This document shows, one piece after another, positions 11,704 to 22,759 of a stretch of DNA of 64,000 bases. Both the position numbers and the translations under genes were made by a program. The first letter of the stretch is position 1; the number at the start of each line of letters is the position of its first letter. The DNA is from Rosellinia necatrix (Eukaryota > Ascomycota > Sordariomycetes > Xylariales > Xylariaceae): positions 3,100,001-3,164,000 of the forward strand of contig JAGYVD010000006.1 of the NCBI GenBank assembly GCA_021209875.1. Reading direction: 5' to 3'. The notes beneath the pieces were generated by a model, which saw only the letters and a list, made by a program, of their open reading frames with translations, did no database searches and was not told where the DNA came from.

Positions 11704-13057
11704 ATGGTGTCTCCGACCAGTCTAGGAGAAGTCCGGGAGCGCCAGACGAGGCGGAGATCAAGAACTGGGTGCCGAAATTGCAAGCTTAGAAGGGTTAAGG
11801 TGAGTTTTACCTACTTATTCAGAGGATTCTATCGAAATAAGCTTGACTCAATATTCCCCGTCACCCCCTAGTGTGACGAAGGCAGGCCGCAATGCAAGAG
11901 CTGTACATCTTTTCGAGTCCTATGCAACAGTGTGCTTGGCGTCCCAGACCTGCAACCCATCGCGAATGACTCGGCTGGGACACCGGCCGCTCGGAACAGG
12001 GTCAAGCTTCGGGCTCCTATTACCAATGCCCTCTGGACGTCAGATTCTTCGACATATTATCAGCTGGACACCAGGCGTCAAGATTTTATCGCCCGATATC
12101 TTGGACGGAGTCTTATAACTCCAGACGACCCCAATATGACGCAGGTTAATTCTAAGCTCTTGGCTTTGGCGTTTACTGTATGTATGACGAATGTTGGATA
12201 ATCTTGCAAGCGTCACGATGTACTATGACCTTATATGAGAGCTAATAACGGTTATTCTACAGCATCCTCATCTCATGCATGCCTCCCTCGCGGTAGCCCT
12301 TGCGTATGATCGCCACCTCAACAGCTCATTCGACAACTGTCGCACGGTGGAAGAGTGTTATCACTGGTCTCGAAGCACGGCCCTCCTGAACAAACTGTTA
12401 GGACAGCCGATTATGACGAGCGACAAGGACGCGATTTGGGGCACTGCCGCTGCTTTGGCTTTGCTGAGCTTCGCCTGCCCCGATGTGGGCGACGCGCCGG
12501 ACAAGCCATGGCCTATGAAACCCTCTGAATCCACCGATCTAGAGTGGCTACGCCTGAGCAAGGGGAAGATGTCGCTGTGGCCTATAATCAATCCGCTACG
12601 ACCGGATAGTATTTTTCGTGTCATGGCATCGACTTATGCTATAATACATTCGCCCCTCCCCAAGAAAGGGATCGAGGGTATACCAACAACCCTGGCCTTC
12701 GTGTGTGGTCTCCAGGATTCATCTACAGCAGATAGCAATCCATATTTCCGCTCCGCTCATGCCGTATCGCAGATTCTCAGCCTTCCGGACAGTCGGGTAA
12801 CAATAGGCCAGACGGAACTGTTCACCCAGAGCATAGATCACGCTTTTGAGTCTCTGCTGCTAGAGAAGGACCCTGTTGCACTTCTGCTCTTGTACCTGTG
12901 GTATTGCAAAGGGGGTCGTAGTATCTGGTGGATTGAATCGAGAGCGAGGGTGCAATGTCCCGCTATATGCTCTTATTTACAGCGATATCACCCAGGAAAC
13001 CACAGTTTGCAGGCATTCCTTCTAGAGGGCTCTATAGATAATATGCCAAATACTTAG
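11704..13057 (+). CDS. Zn2Cys6 (C6 zinc finger) transcription factor
   Basis: A 398-residue regulator in three exons (11704-11799, 11872-12177, 12263-13057). The first 72-bp intron splits the finger after RRVK. The spliced finger is CRNCKLRRVKCDEGRPQC, then KSC, then TSFRVLC, which has all six Cys at Gal4-type spacing (2-6-6-2-6) and is preceded by a basic stretch RRRSRTG. The C-terminal part has the HPHLMHASLAVALAYDRHLN segment and the CPDVGDAPDKPWP region typical of the sterol-uptake/UPC2-like C6 finger group of Pezizomycotina. The nuclear target is unknown. Its position next to two sugar/polyol dehydrogenases and upstream of an alpha-galactosidase suggests it could be a local regulator, but this is inference only. 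No linker coiled coil is obvious. Confidence 0.85.
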
Positions 13058-14536
13058 TTGCTACCATTGCTGGTTCCATTAATTATAAAATCCGCCAGAC
13101 CTATGGCATTCTTTTGAATCGGGATTTTATTCTGGAGTAGGAAACACCCACCATTTAGTACATCTGGGGCATGCATAAATTGAAACCTAACACCCTCGTA
13201 AAGACCTTATACTCTACGTGCTTGTAATACTTTTTGTCAAGGAATACCGGGGCGACTACAGGATCTTTTTAAATGGCGCAGAGCTAACAAGGTAACGTAT
13301 AGCTATAAATGTCGAGTATACCAAAGATAGTTAAGTATTGGAGCTGATTCATTTTAACATTTAACTTATATATATTATCATAAGAGTCATTCCAGTCAAT
13401 GTTATTAAGAACCAGCTATAAACTGTTACTTCTTTCAACTGCTTAATATCTTATATTTCTTCAAAATATAGTCAAGCTAAGTTATCGTACAAAGTTTGAA
13501 ACTATTGGCTATATACATTATATAAGTTGTTCCATAGTCAAAGTTACGATCTGATGATAGTGTAACTAGTCTTATAGTTGCCGATGTAATAATTAAACGC
13601 TCTATATTTGCATATCCATACCATATGGTTTGGTCCCCTCCGATGAGTTTTGGTATGAGACCATTGGGAAACTAGTTTTTTGACATAACTTCTTCAGCTT
13701 AATTGCTAACCTTTAATATCTAGCATTATATATGTAGCTGAATAAGATGTTGTGATATTGTGAAGCCATCTCCCGTCGGAAACCTTCCTTCGGGAAGCCT
13801 TCTTTGGGGAAGCCTTCCTTTCGGAAGACTTCTGGGAATCACTGTATATTAGTCAGTCTGAGATAATAGATAGTTAAATCGATTCCTCATCTCTCTCCAA
13901 CGCTCTAATGCCTACCAGATATGATGATATGAATGCGATAATATCAGCTTAAATGTTAATGATAGGGGTGCTGGATTGGCGTTTAGTAATATAAATGTAA
14001 ATACTGAATCAATTTAGACTTGAGAATTCCTGGCAACCAATGCTCTCTATTCTAACGCTCATGTCACTTAACAAAACAGGCCTATCCGTGCCGGGTGCCT
14101 GTCTAATACGTTATATATTATTATTTAGTTAAAAAGTTTAAAATATTATTATAGCTTTTAAAATATTTTTGCTTGTTTTAATAAATATTTTTAATTTAAA
14201 TAATAAGTTAAAAGGCTAATAATATTAGACTTTACTTTTATATTTAGCTATTTAGCTGCTATTTTGCTGCTACTTCATAATAACTAGACTTTATTCTAGG
14301 CATTCCTAACATAACAGGTTGCTGGTGCTTGAGTTATCAGATAGCTCAGTACTATTCCACCGAGGCTGGTTGAGCAAGTTGAAATTAACTATCTAATGAT
14401 ATGCTAATGAACTTCTCGCTTTAGTCGGTCTTGTCGCCTTGCAACTCCTAGGATGTTTTAGGAAGCGGATAAAGAATACATCTCAATGAAGGATGGCCAC
14501 ATTGTTCTTGTGAGGATTAAGATGACTAGAAGCTAG
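13058..14536. other. AT-rich, gene-free island (possible RIP-decayed DNA)
   Basis: Strongly AT-rich with many TA dinucleotides, especially about 14110-14290, and no open frame of note. A block at about 13768-13835 holds imperfect copies of a GGAAGCCTTCCTT-like palindromic word. The texture resembles transposon remnants altered by repeat-induced point mutation, but no element can be identified. Confidence 0.55.
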
Positions 14537-16265
14537 CTAAGAAACGACAGCTATCTGATCAAAATCTGGCGCCCAGCCAGTTCCGACACCAGATATTCTG
14601 ATTGTATTGGGCCCATTGGTGTTGAAGCCTGATAGGTTTACGCCGTAGCCCTTGTAGATATCGGTAACCCAATTGTAGCCGCTTAGAGGAAAGCTGACCG
14701 TTTGCGCGGCCCCCCCATTCACGCTGATCGATGCTAGACGTTCGTTGTTAGTCGAGCCCAGGTATCCGACCTCGCCATTTATATAGTCAAATTTGACGGT
14801 TTGGCTTGCTTGCGAAGTACGAATGTTCGAAAGGAGCACGTTTCCGTTTGAGGCGCCCCCGAGGTTACCAACTTTCGTAGATGAGACACAACCCGCGCAT
14901 GGTTGAACATTAGCGCCAGACCCCAATGCACCATTGGAAACAGAGATAGAAGTGTACACCGGTCCAGATACCGAGGCGCGTTGAATGTTAGAAAGACGAA
15001 GCGCGACAGAGCCGTGACCATTGACGTCCTTGGAATAACTACCCGCACTCTTGGTCGTTGTGGAAGTCCAAAGATCCTTTACATCGGCAGATTTGATTCC
15101 TAGTTCAGAAAGTTGCAGACTCAAAGTTCGGCGAGTGTTGCTAAGATCGACCACAAGAACAGCAATGTCGCCATTGGCGAGGTCCCCGGCCCAAAGATCT
15201 CGATCCCCGGTCCAACGCTGGACAAGCTGGATCGGTTTGACGGCTGAGTCTTGGTTGATAGCAATAAGGTCTTTATTTTGAAGCACGGCAACGAGTTCGT
15301 TCGACAGGGCGGGGATGTTGGTCGATATCATAAGTGCGGATTTAAACATAGCCCAGAATGCAAAATGAGTCGCTTGCTCATCAAAGGTCATGCCGCTGTT
15401 CCCAACCTCGAGCATATCAGCATCAGGGATATTTCCAGGTCCGACATTTCCTGATTTCGCTATGTGGACAGCTTGGTTGTAGATGCGGTATACATTCCCC
15501 CAGCCGGTAGCAATGTCATCCGATAGTCGAAATGATGTTGAAAGACCTCTTGCCCATTGAGCCGGGCCTTGTAGGCCGTTAGATGTGGAATACGGTACCC
15601 CCCATTGACAAATCAGCATTCCGGATATGCCCACCCGTTGTAATTCCTTCCACATGGCCGTGAAACGAGTTACAAAGTCGGTCCTCGCCCCTTTGGGAGC
15701 ATTCTGGGACGCCAGTGGCCCGTCGGCGTAACAATTATCATCTGTAGCTCTAGTTAGTGGGCACAATTTTAAGTCGGGCTTGATATAACAGATCTAGTCT
15801 CGTACATTTAACGTATTCCGTATTCAGAGATTTGAAAAGATCGGCATCGGCGGCTTCGTGGCCCAGAGAGCCTAAAACAGGACTGGGCGCCTGAGTATCG
15901 CACATTCGGACTCCAGCGTCAGAATACATAGACCACTTCATACCCTTTGATCTTGCTAGGTCACTAAGAGGCAACAAGCCGTTTGGAAACCTGTCAAAAT
16001 CGATCTTCAGCGCGCCGGTCGTGGCGTTTCGCTGCCCATCTCTCGAAGCCCAGCCACAATCGAGTTGGAAGAAATTGTAACCAGCATCGACAAATCCACG
16101 ATCTTTCAGGGAATTGATCGCTTCCCTGATCCCGGCATCGCTGGGGCTACACGCCACGTGGTTGTAAGAATTCCACCCCATTACTGGCGTTGATTGAAAT
16201 CGTTGTGCCGCCGCCAGAGAGGCGCCGCCGGCGACGGTGGTGAAGGTATAGTCTGAGATTCGCAT
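14537..16265 (-). CDS. Alpha-galactosidase, glycoside hydrolase family 27, with C-terminal CBM35-like domain
   Basis: A 554-residue enzyme in two exons (16265-15806, 15741-14537). The 64-bp intron (GTACGA..CTACAG) joins EYVK to YDNCYADGP, restoring the family nucleophile motif YVKYDNC (the Asp is the expected catalytic nucleophile). TPVMGWNSYNHVAC, YNFFQLDCGWASRDGQR and KWSMYSDAG are GH27 marks, and the Asp in FRLSDDIA is the likely acid/base. The last about 130 residues (FDYINGEVGYLGSTNNERL to GTGWAPDFDQIAVV) resemble a CBM35-type galactose/xylan-binding module seen in fungal alpha-galactosidases. Expected role: extracellular release of alpha-linked galactose from galactomannan and raffinose-type sugars. 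The predicted N-terminus (MRISDYTFTTVAGGASLAAAQR) is a weak signal peptide, so an upstream exon or another start is possible. Confidence 0.93.
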
Positions 16266-17152
16266 GTTCGGTGATGTGACGAATTAGTATAGTTCTGTGA
16301 GGGAAGTTCGCCGGCTTCCACATAGCGGTCTTTGTTTGTTTTTATATTCAAAATCTTCTCCATTCTCAATTCCTGTGTTAGGGACTCTCGCCGAACTTGA
16401 TTCCCGGATACATACCAATATACCTGCCGCACCTATCGGCTCTGGTGCTTGGGCCCTCGTGCCAAGCTACCTTACTTCCCCGTGGGGAAACCGAAGCCGG
16501 TTGGAGTAGCGGTAGTCCAACTAGCCAAGGCACGGCTCCCCTCTCCCTAGGCCGGACCCTGTTAGTGCCAGCTCTACTTGGGGAAGCTGTGATACGGTGG
16601 CGACTAATTAAACTGCATTGGGCGACTTTCACCTGCATCATTGATGGAAGAACACTTTTTAAAATCCCCGTCCCCCACACGATGAGCCTCCCTAAAATGG
16701 ATGCGCAACACCAGTGATTGGAGCGCATCTAGTGGAGCATAATGCGCTGAGGCTTAACCGTCGCATTCAGTCATGATGTTGAACTGGCTAAGCGGTTAGT
16801 CTCCAAACAAATAAATCTTTGAATATTACATGGATGCTTGTTTTTCTTATAAACTACAATTGAACAAAAAGAAAACCCCAGGTTTCTTTGACGGTGAGCC
16901 CGAACCCTTTATTCGACTGTCTTGAATCGTGTTTTGTTGATGCACTGACAACTTGGTCTATTGGGCTTTGAAAAAAAACAAAACAAAAAAACAATAGAGT
17001 TATTTGACGCCAATAAAAGATTAGACATAAATATAAAGACATCCTTAGACTATTTTAAAGCTTGTATCTAGAGTAAAACCACAGCCAGAACCAGCTTCAC
17101 GAATGTTACCACCCAACACTTATTCACCCTGGTAGCTTGACACGTCATAACT
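16266..17152. other. Divergent intergenic region upstream of GH27 and an unknown gene
   Basis: No supported coding frame. Near 16483 there is GTGGGG (SYGGRG, CreA-like), and several CGG/CCG words lie between 16435 and 16560. A-rich simple sequence occurs near 16968-16992. It probably carries both promoters. Confidence 0.45.
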
Positions 17153-17932
17153 ATGTCTTCACAGCCCGTTATGCCGTGCCAGGATCCGGCTGTAGTGTCG
17201 CATCTGAATTTTCAAATCGCGCCGGAGGGCGCCGTTCTCTTCTCTCCGGAGCAGAAGTACACAGTAACATTCCGGCATGTAAATTGTGCGGACTACTGCC
17301 GGCCGCATCCAACTTTGCGGAAGGGGCCGGGCACATGCGGAATACCGATGCCCGCGGATTGCTCGTGTAATATCCCCGTACAAATCGCGCCTCCGGTAAA
17401 TCCATCGAATGAAATACAACTTCCGGGGATGATGCAGGTTTGTCCTGGAGGCTGTAATGAAGGAGACGTGTATGAATGGGACGAGTTCGACGCCGATACC
17501 CCTGTTGCAATAACCCCGCTCGATGATGAAACTATCAGGAACATTTTGTATGAAAAGATTCAAGCTATATGCAAGGTGGAACACCCGCGGGGCGCTCAAG
17601 TCATTGAGATCCTCGAGATACGGCTTGTATGGTCCAAAGACCTGCCGATACCAGCTTATTTCTCCCCGAGAATGGCAAACATTGTCGCGCATAGCTCGGC
17701 GGTCACTGGCGGACATCTTGCCCTGATGCAGGCGAGACGCAACGTGGACAATATTGAGGTAGATTTTCGCACTTATGACAGTCAACATGAGGTGGCTAAC
17801 ATTCTAAGATGTCCAAACCCTCGTGCACCAGATCCACTAACAAAGGGACGCGCAGAAAAGAAGTCAGGATCTTGGGCCGATAAGATGGCAAGAAAATTCC
17901 GGAGGAAGCCCAAAGCCTCCGATACAAGGTAA
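17153..17932 (+). CDS. Uncharacterised protein with Cys-containing N-terminal half
   Basis: A single-exon 259-residue frame, starting ATGTCTTCACAG and ending TAA. I do not recognise the family. The first 110 residues hold several Cys (HVNCADYCRP, GTCGIPMPADCSC, VCPGGCNEGD) with no secretory signal. The middle (residues about 125-205) has a mixed alpha/beta look (TIRNILYEKIQAICKVE, QVIEILEIRLVWSKDLP). The C-terminus is basic (MARKFRRKPKAS). An intronless gene with balanced codon use and no low-complexity filler supports it being real. It lies between the alpha-galactosidase promoter and the damaged alcohol dehydrogenase. No function is assigned. Confidence 0.6.
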   Translation: MSSQPVMPCQDPAVVSHLNFQIAPEGAVLFSPEQKYTVTFRHVNCADYCRPHPTLRKGPGTCGIPMPADCSCNIPVQIAPPVNPSNEIQLPGMMQVCPGGCNEGDVYEWDEFDADTPVAITPLDDETIRNILYEKIQAICKVEHPRGAQVIEILEIRLVWSKDLPIPAYFSPRMANIVAHSSAVTGGHLALMQARRNVDNIEVDFRTYDSQHEVANILRCPNPRAPDPLTKGRAEKKSGSWADKMARKFRRKPKASDTR

Positions 17933-18114
17933 TAAGCGAGAAGGCTCATCTCGGCTGCGGAATGTAGGTCACAGGAAATAACTGGTATTGTGGTGAAAGT
18001 GAAGCTAACAAAATAGGATTAACTACAGTCCTCTTCTCTCCAATGGCATCTCCTACCCCAGATTTATGTTTGAAGGCTTTGCTTAATATAGGGAAGGAAA
18101 TTAGATAGCTAATA

Positions 18115-19371
18115 CTATTGTGTTCCGCTGTTCACCCTTATCAGTATCTTTCCCACAGTTCTTTTCGTCGCTGACATCTTGAAGGCCTACATAAGATTAG
18201 CAAATGCTCCAGAGGGAATCAAAGGACATTTAGCTTCCATACCTTTAAAGTATCTTCCATTTCAAGCACCGAGTGGATGGGAAATTCCTTGATGCAACCT
18301 CGGTTGAACCACTGCACCACCTCTCGGGCTGAAGACCCCGCGGGGTTGCTGAAGACACTCGAGTAGGTTCGTGGTATCCCGCCCAGTAGAACAGGCCAAT
18401 GGTTGAACTTGAACTGTGAGATAAAGCCAAGAGGGCCTTGCTCAATATTGTGATACTTCCCATCCACCTTAAGGTAGCCAGGAGAACGATAGTATAGCAT
18501 ATTGTCACCGACGCAGTCGAAGATAGCGTCGAACGGCCTACCTCCAGATGATGTGGTAAGAGATGAGAGATGGGCGTACAGGTCTTCATGGGCGGTATAA
18601 TCTACGACCTACAGTAAGGTAAACAGTTAGATACTGACCGAGTGTAGATTTTTTTTTTTTTTTAAAAAAAAAAAAGGGGGGTTAAGGATTCATCCTAAAA
18701 TACAAAGGTATACTTACATGTTCAGCCCCAAGCCTACGCACCAAAGGTTCGTTCCTCGACGAGCAAACGCCCGTGACGTGCACGCCCATCCCACGAAGCA
18801 TCTGGGTCAAGACACATCCCACCCCGCCGCTCGCGCCGTTGAGGAGGACCCTGTCGCCCTCCCGCAGGTTGGCGGCGCGCAGCATCACGATGCTAGTCTG
18901 CCCGACGATGCCCAGGAGCCCCGCGGCGGCGCGCGCCCCGAGGCCATCGGGCGCCGCCACAACGGCGTGCGCGGGCACGACGAGGTACTCGGCGAGCGAG
19001 CCGACGCCGCGCAGGATGCTGGCCATGGGCACGGTGCCGCCCACGATCATCCCCGGGCGGAGCAGGTCGTCGTCGTCGTCGTCGTCGTCGTGGGCCGCCG
19101 ATGCGGGAGTCGACGGCGGGCCGACCCGTACGACTTCGCCGGCGAAATCCATGCCGACGACGGCGGATTTCCGGAACGGGATCGGCTTCACGATCATTTT
19201 GGCGTCGCCGGGGTTGATCGCCACGTAGGACACCTTGACCATGATCTCCCCGGCCCTTGGCGGCCTGGGGGTCGGCTAGTCGGTCTTCAGCGCAAGGACG
19301 TCGTCGACATGCCCGGCCCCGAAGGCCACCCAGGCTTTCATCGTCGGCGGAATAGTGGCTTGATCAATCAT
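18115..19371 (-). CDS. Zinc-type alcohol dehydrogenase / enoyl reductase-like protein with in-frame TAG (possible pseudogene)
   Basis: Three exons (19371-18718, 18608-18243, 18186-18115) would encode 363 residues of the MDR superfamily. The introns have GTAAGT..GTAG and GTATGG..GTAG borders. Family marks: MKAWVAFGAG at the start, KVSYVAINPGDAKM, GMDFAGEVVRVG, LLNGASGGVGCVLTQM (nucleotide-binding GxGxxG) and FDAIFDCVGD, as in fungal quinone-oxidoreductase/RTN4IP1-like enzymes. Codon 32 is TAG (19276-19278) in the sequence ALKTD-stop-PTPRPPRAGEIMVKV. A Trp (TGG) would fit there, so this looks like one G-to-A nonsense change. Translation could only resume at the internal Met at 19242, losing the first strand of the fold. 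An Asp8 tract interrupts a loop after residue about 94. I rate it a probable recent pseudogene or a base-call error. Confidence 0.75.
19066..19091. repeat. GTC/GAC trinucleotide microsatellite (poly-Asp)
   Basis: About eight tandem units inside the alcohol dehydrogenase gene encode Asp8 in a surface loop (AAHD...DLLRPG). It is in frame and likely unstable in length. Confidence 0.85.
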
Positions 19372-20176
19372 TTTGGCGAATTCGGTCCGGTGGTATGAAA
19401 GTACGGACTGAGCAACCGTGACTCGAAGTTCGAACGAGCCGGCTGAGTGGTGTCTTTATACCTTTGATAGGTCTGCTTCGGACGATGGAGATGAACCGCC
19501 ATTTCGGGTGCCCAGGGGGATTCCAACTATGCGAAGAACTGAGAGTATTACCAATCCGTTGCGGAAGGAGACAGGCAGTGTCAAATCTGTCGAGTGAGTA
19601 CCTGGTCTAGGCAATTGGTAGTTGGCAGTTGGTAGTTGGCAGTTGGAATGATCAATAGCGCGGAAGTTGTATAGCCGATTTCAAAGCTCGAGAAGTGGTC
19701 ACCGAGATAGGTAGTGGGATCCGCATGCTGGCCAGAAAGGGCAAGCGGATCCGCTTCGGGTGGAATTCCCTTCTTTCCCATCTGTAGATTTTACATCACT
19801 TAGACTGGTGCGACAATTTTTAAAAAACAAATCAATTATGAATAAATATTAAACCCCACAGTACTATACAGTAGGGCACTATATTAGATAACATTAATAA
19901 CTTTTCCAGTCCTGAACAGTCCTCCTCCATTTCTTACCAGCTAATAGTTAGGAGTAGAGTAGTGCTGTTAACGACTCACTCAGGTTCGAACTACTCCCCG
20001 TATTAGGTTAGATAAGACCAGTATGACATCGTATGCATAGGTAGTCTAGTTCACAACTCCATCTTACACACAGTATCACACTCAATAGTTGCAATTACCG
20101 GGGTTGTGTCGCTTGCCTCTTCTGCAAGCATAGATCGCCTACCTACAAAGAACCACGCTCGGAACTCTGAACCAGC
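19372..20176. other. Divergent intergenic region with a short tandem repeat
   Basis: No gene is supported. A 14-bp unit (GGTAGTTGGCAGTT) is repeated about two and a half times at roughly 19613-19645. The stretch 19800-20045 is AT-rich. It should include promoters of the dehydrogenase and of the downstream regulator. Confidence 0.5.
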
Positions 20177-22037
20177 ATGTCTCCTATAACTATAGGGGGC
20201 GAGCAGCCGCCGTACGCGGAAAGGCTGTGAGCGGTGCCGCGCGCAACGTCGCAAGTGTACGCCCAATCTCAGACAGGTGCAGGGTCCAGGCCGAATGAGC
20301 GAGCTCGAGCTGATATTAGAGAGTGTCCTAGGCGATGAAGGAAAACCTCGGTGTAAGCGTTGCACGGGCTCTGGCGCTACGTGCAAGTATGTCACGCATG
20401 TGTCCTTCAAAACTGTGAACCCGCAAACGTTGTCCCAAGACGTTGGTGCCGGCTCGACGAAGGCTGCAACGCCTGCGGGAAGGTATCGGACTATAGAGGT
20501 AGCTGGTTGATTTTATCCCTACCCATCACGCAGCGAATTGACGCATTACACTAACACCCAGTCGAGTTCATACTTGACGATGGCCCCGACCGGACAAGCC
20601 ACCAAGGGCCTTTATCCCATCCGCCAGATACTGAACAGCGCAGTAACCCAGACCCCCCAACCGAGGCCTCGCAAAACCTGCCCGGCTTAGGTTGGCCTCT
20701 CGTCGGACAGAGCCCGCTCTCCAGCGTCGAAATCGAACTGCTCCAGTATTACACCCGCCGTGTTTCTCCTTGGGTAAGCAATGCTGCTTCCTCTATCGAG
20801 GCCGCCTTCATCCTAACTCTCAAGGTCTTACACCCCATAGTTAGACGTTTACGACCAATGTCAAACATTTAGTCGCGATATCACCAGGCTAGCTATGGAT
20901 TCACCTTGTGTGCTAGAAGCGCTACTCCAGGTCTCCGCGGTAGCGTCCGGTTACCCAGTCGAGACCGTAACGCGGCGCGGTGCCGGCATGTTTCATCTTC
21001 AGGTCATGTCAAACCCGCCGGGCGTTGACTCTCCGTCTTCCGCCCTCCGGATGATCGCTTGTTTCGTCCTAGCGAGAACGCTGCTTTTTGTCGACGTGAT
21101 TCCGGATTCGTGGGAGCGTACCTTCCAGGGGACCGGCGCGTTTCGTTACTTCCGCAGGTTCAACTTCGCTGATACGGTCGAGCGACGAGTCTGGCTCTCC
21201 TTTCTAACGCTCGTCACGTGGCTAGGTATGTCGTGTTTCGCTTCGCCGATAGTTACAATGCACAACTTCACACCCGTTATACTTGTTTCATTAACTGATC
21301 ATCGCCCGGGTCGAGAAGAGGTCGCGTATTGCCTTATGAATCAACTAGCACCCAATTGGATCTCCGGGCTTGCCCATCAAATTCAAGAACAGTCGGAGAT
21401 GAGCAATACAAGGGACAATACTCCCCAGCGAATATTAGACAGTTCAATTCGATGCTTAAGGCTTCTTATTGATGCTATGAATATTTCTTTCACCGTGCCG
21501 GAAGCGAGCGATGACGCTACCGCACCACCGGGGGGGGGTTTGGCCCCTCCCACTTTAACTAGAGGAATGAACTTATGGATCGACTGCGTGCATGGCAGAG
21601 AAGTCGTCCCCCCAGATCTCAAGCCCCTGATAGAGGTTGATCATCCCAAGGGCAACTTTCCGACAATTATATTCACGAGCGGGGCTGGCACTTCCGCTAG
21701 CATCATATACCACACGGCAATGGCCCTACTCCTCAGAAATAAGCAAGACTCAGCATCAACAGATGAGCATGGCGAAGCACTGGAAATGGTCGACCCGCAA
21801 GAATCACCAGACTGGCATGCTCAACGCGTGTGTGGCATTGCAATTAATAGCGAGCCCGAACATGCCCGTTGCTGGGATCCTATCATGATAGCGGCATTTT
21901 GGTTAGCAACACAGGGATTAAATCTCCGATCTCAGCAGGACCAAGTACTTGTCTGCCTTAGTCAATTGAAGGCGGCTGGGTGGCATATCGATATCCTTAT
22001 CAACAAGCTGCATGAGAAATGGGGCCATGCCAACTAG
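20177..22037 (+). CDS. Zn2Cys6 transcription factor with C6-finger and fungal regulator C-terminus
   Basis: The spliced start reads MSPITIGASSRRTRKGCERC, then RAQRRKC, then DEGKPRCKRCTGSGATC, a complete six-Cys Gal4-type finger. Two conditions apply: one G must be dropped from the G5 run at 20195-20199, and a 75-bp intron (20257-20331, GTACGC..CCTAG) must be removed. A second intron lies at about 20500-20570; the best fit (TIE to FILDDGP) uses an unusual GAG acceptor. A third intron (GTAAGC..CATAG, about 20773-20840) joins RRVSPW to LDVYDQCQTFSRD. A fourth is possible from GTATGT at 21226 to about 21315. The C-terminal part (DWHAQRVCGIAINSEPEHARCWDP, then LSQLKAAGWHIDILINKL) is conserved among fungal-specific Zn2Cys6 regulators. 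Target genes are unknown. Exon borders after the finger are approximate. Confidence 0.75.
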
Positions 22038-22759
22038 TATTATGAGGACCCGGAGATCGAGAACATAGACAACGCATGCCCATATCTCACAAGTATGCTT
22101 CAGCAATGGTGAATTTATCGTTAAACAATAAGCTACCTAGAGGGTCCTTGCTGCTCGCCAAGGAAGTCACTACTATAGCAGGCCCCTCTATTAAGCTTAA
22201 TGATAAATTTGGACAGTAAAGAGACTCGCCTTTGATGGTCTACTGCTGGGCATCACTTCGGAAGGTATGATATCTACTCTATTTCAAAAGATGCCCCTTC
22301 AGTCTTCTACTGATACAGTTTACCATGTCGAAGCAGAGAGACTCGGGACTAATCAATCGTTATTCTAGATGTCAAGTCTAAAGTAAGCGTTTCACAGGAG
22401 CATTACCAGAATCACAAGTGGTCTGTCAAGTCTAGGTAGCCAAATTTAAGCCGCAACACAAGCGCTGGGTCTTTTAGCTATCTGGGAAATCAAACGGCAA
22501 AGTTATTTAGTATACAATAAGGCAAGAAAAACGACTTAAAAGCGCCCTGGCGTGCGTAACACACTCAGCCTCAGAGCTCCTTAATTGAAACTGTGCTTGT
22601 GACTTGTTGGATGATACATTCGAATAGATTAGGGTTGTATTGAGGGACCAGAGGTACATCTGCTTGCCGTCAACCCTCATTAAAGTCGTTAGCAGGGCCC
22701 TATGTCATTGTATGTATTCGAATTGGCAACTATGGGAGGCGAGCCAACCCTAATCAGAG
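22038..22759. other. Intergenic region, no gene seen
   Basis: The two flanking genes converge here. There are no frames above about 60 codons with any recognisable feature, and no RNA gene was found. Confidence 0.5.
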
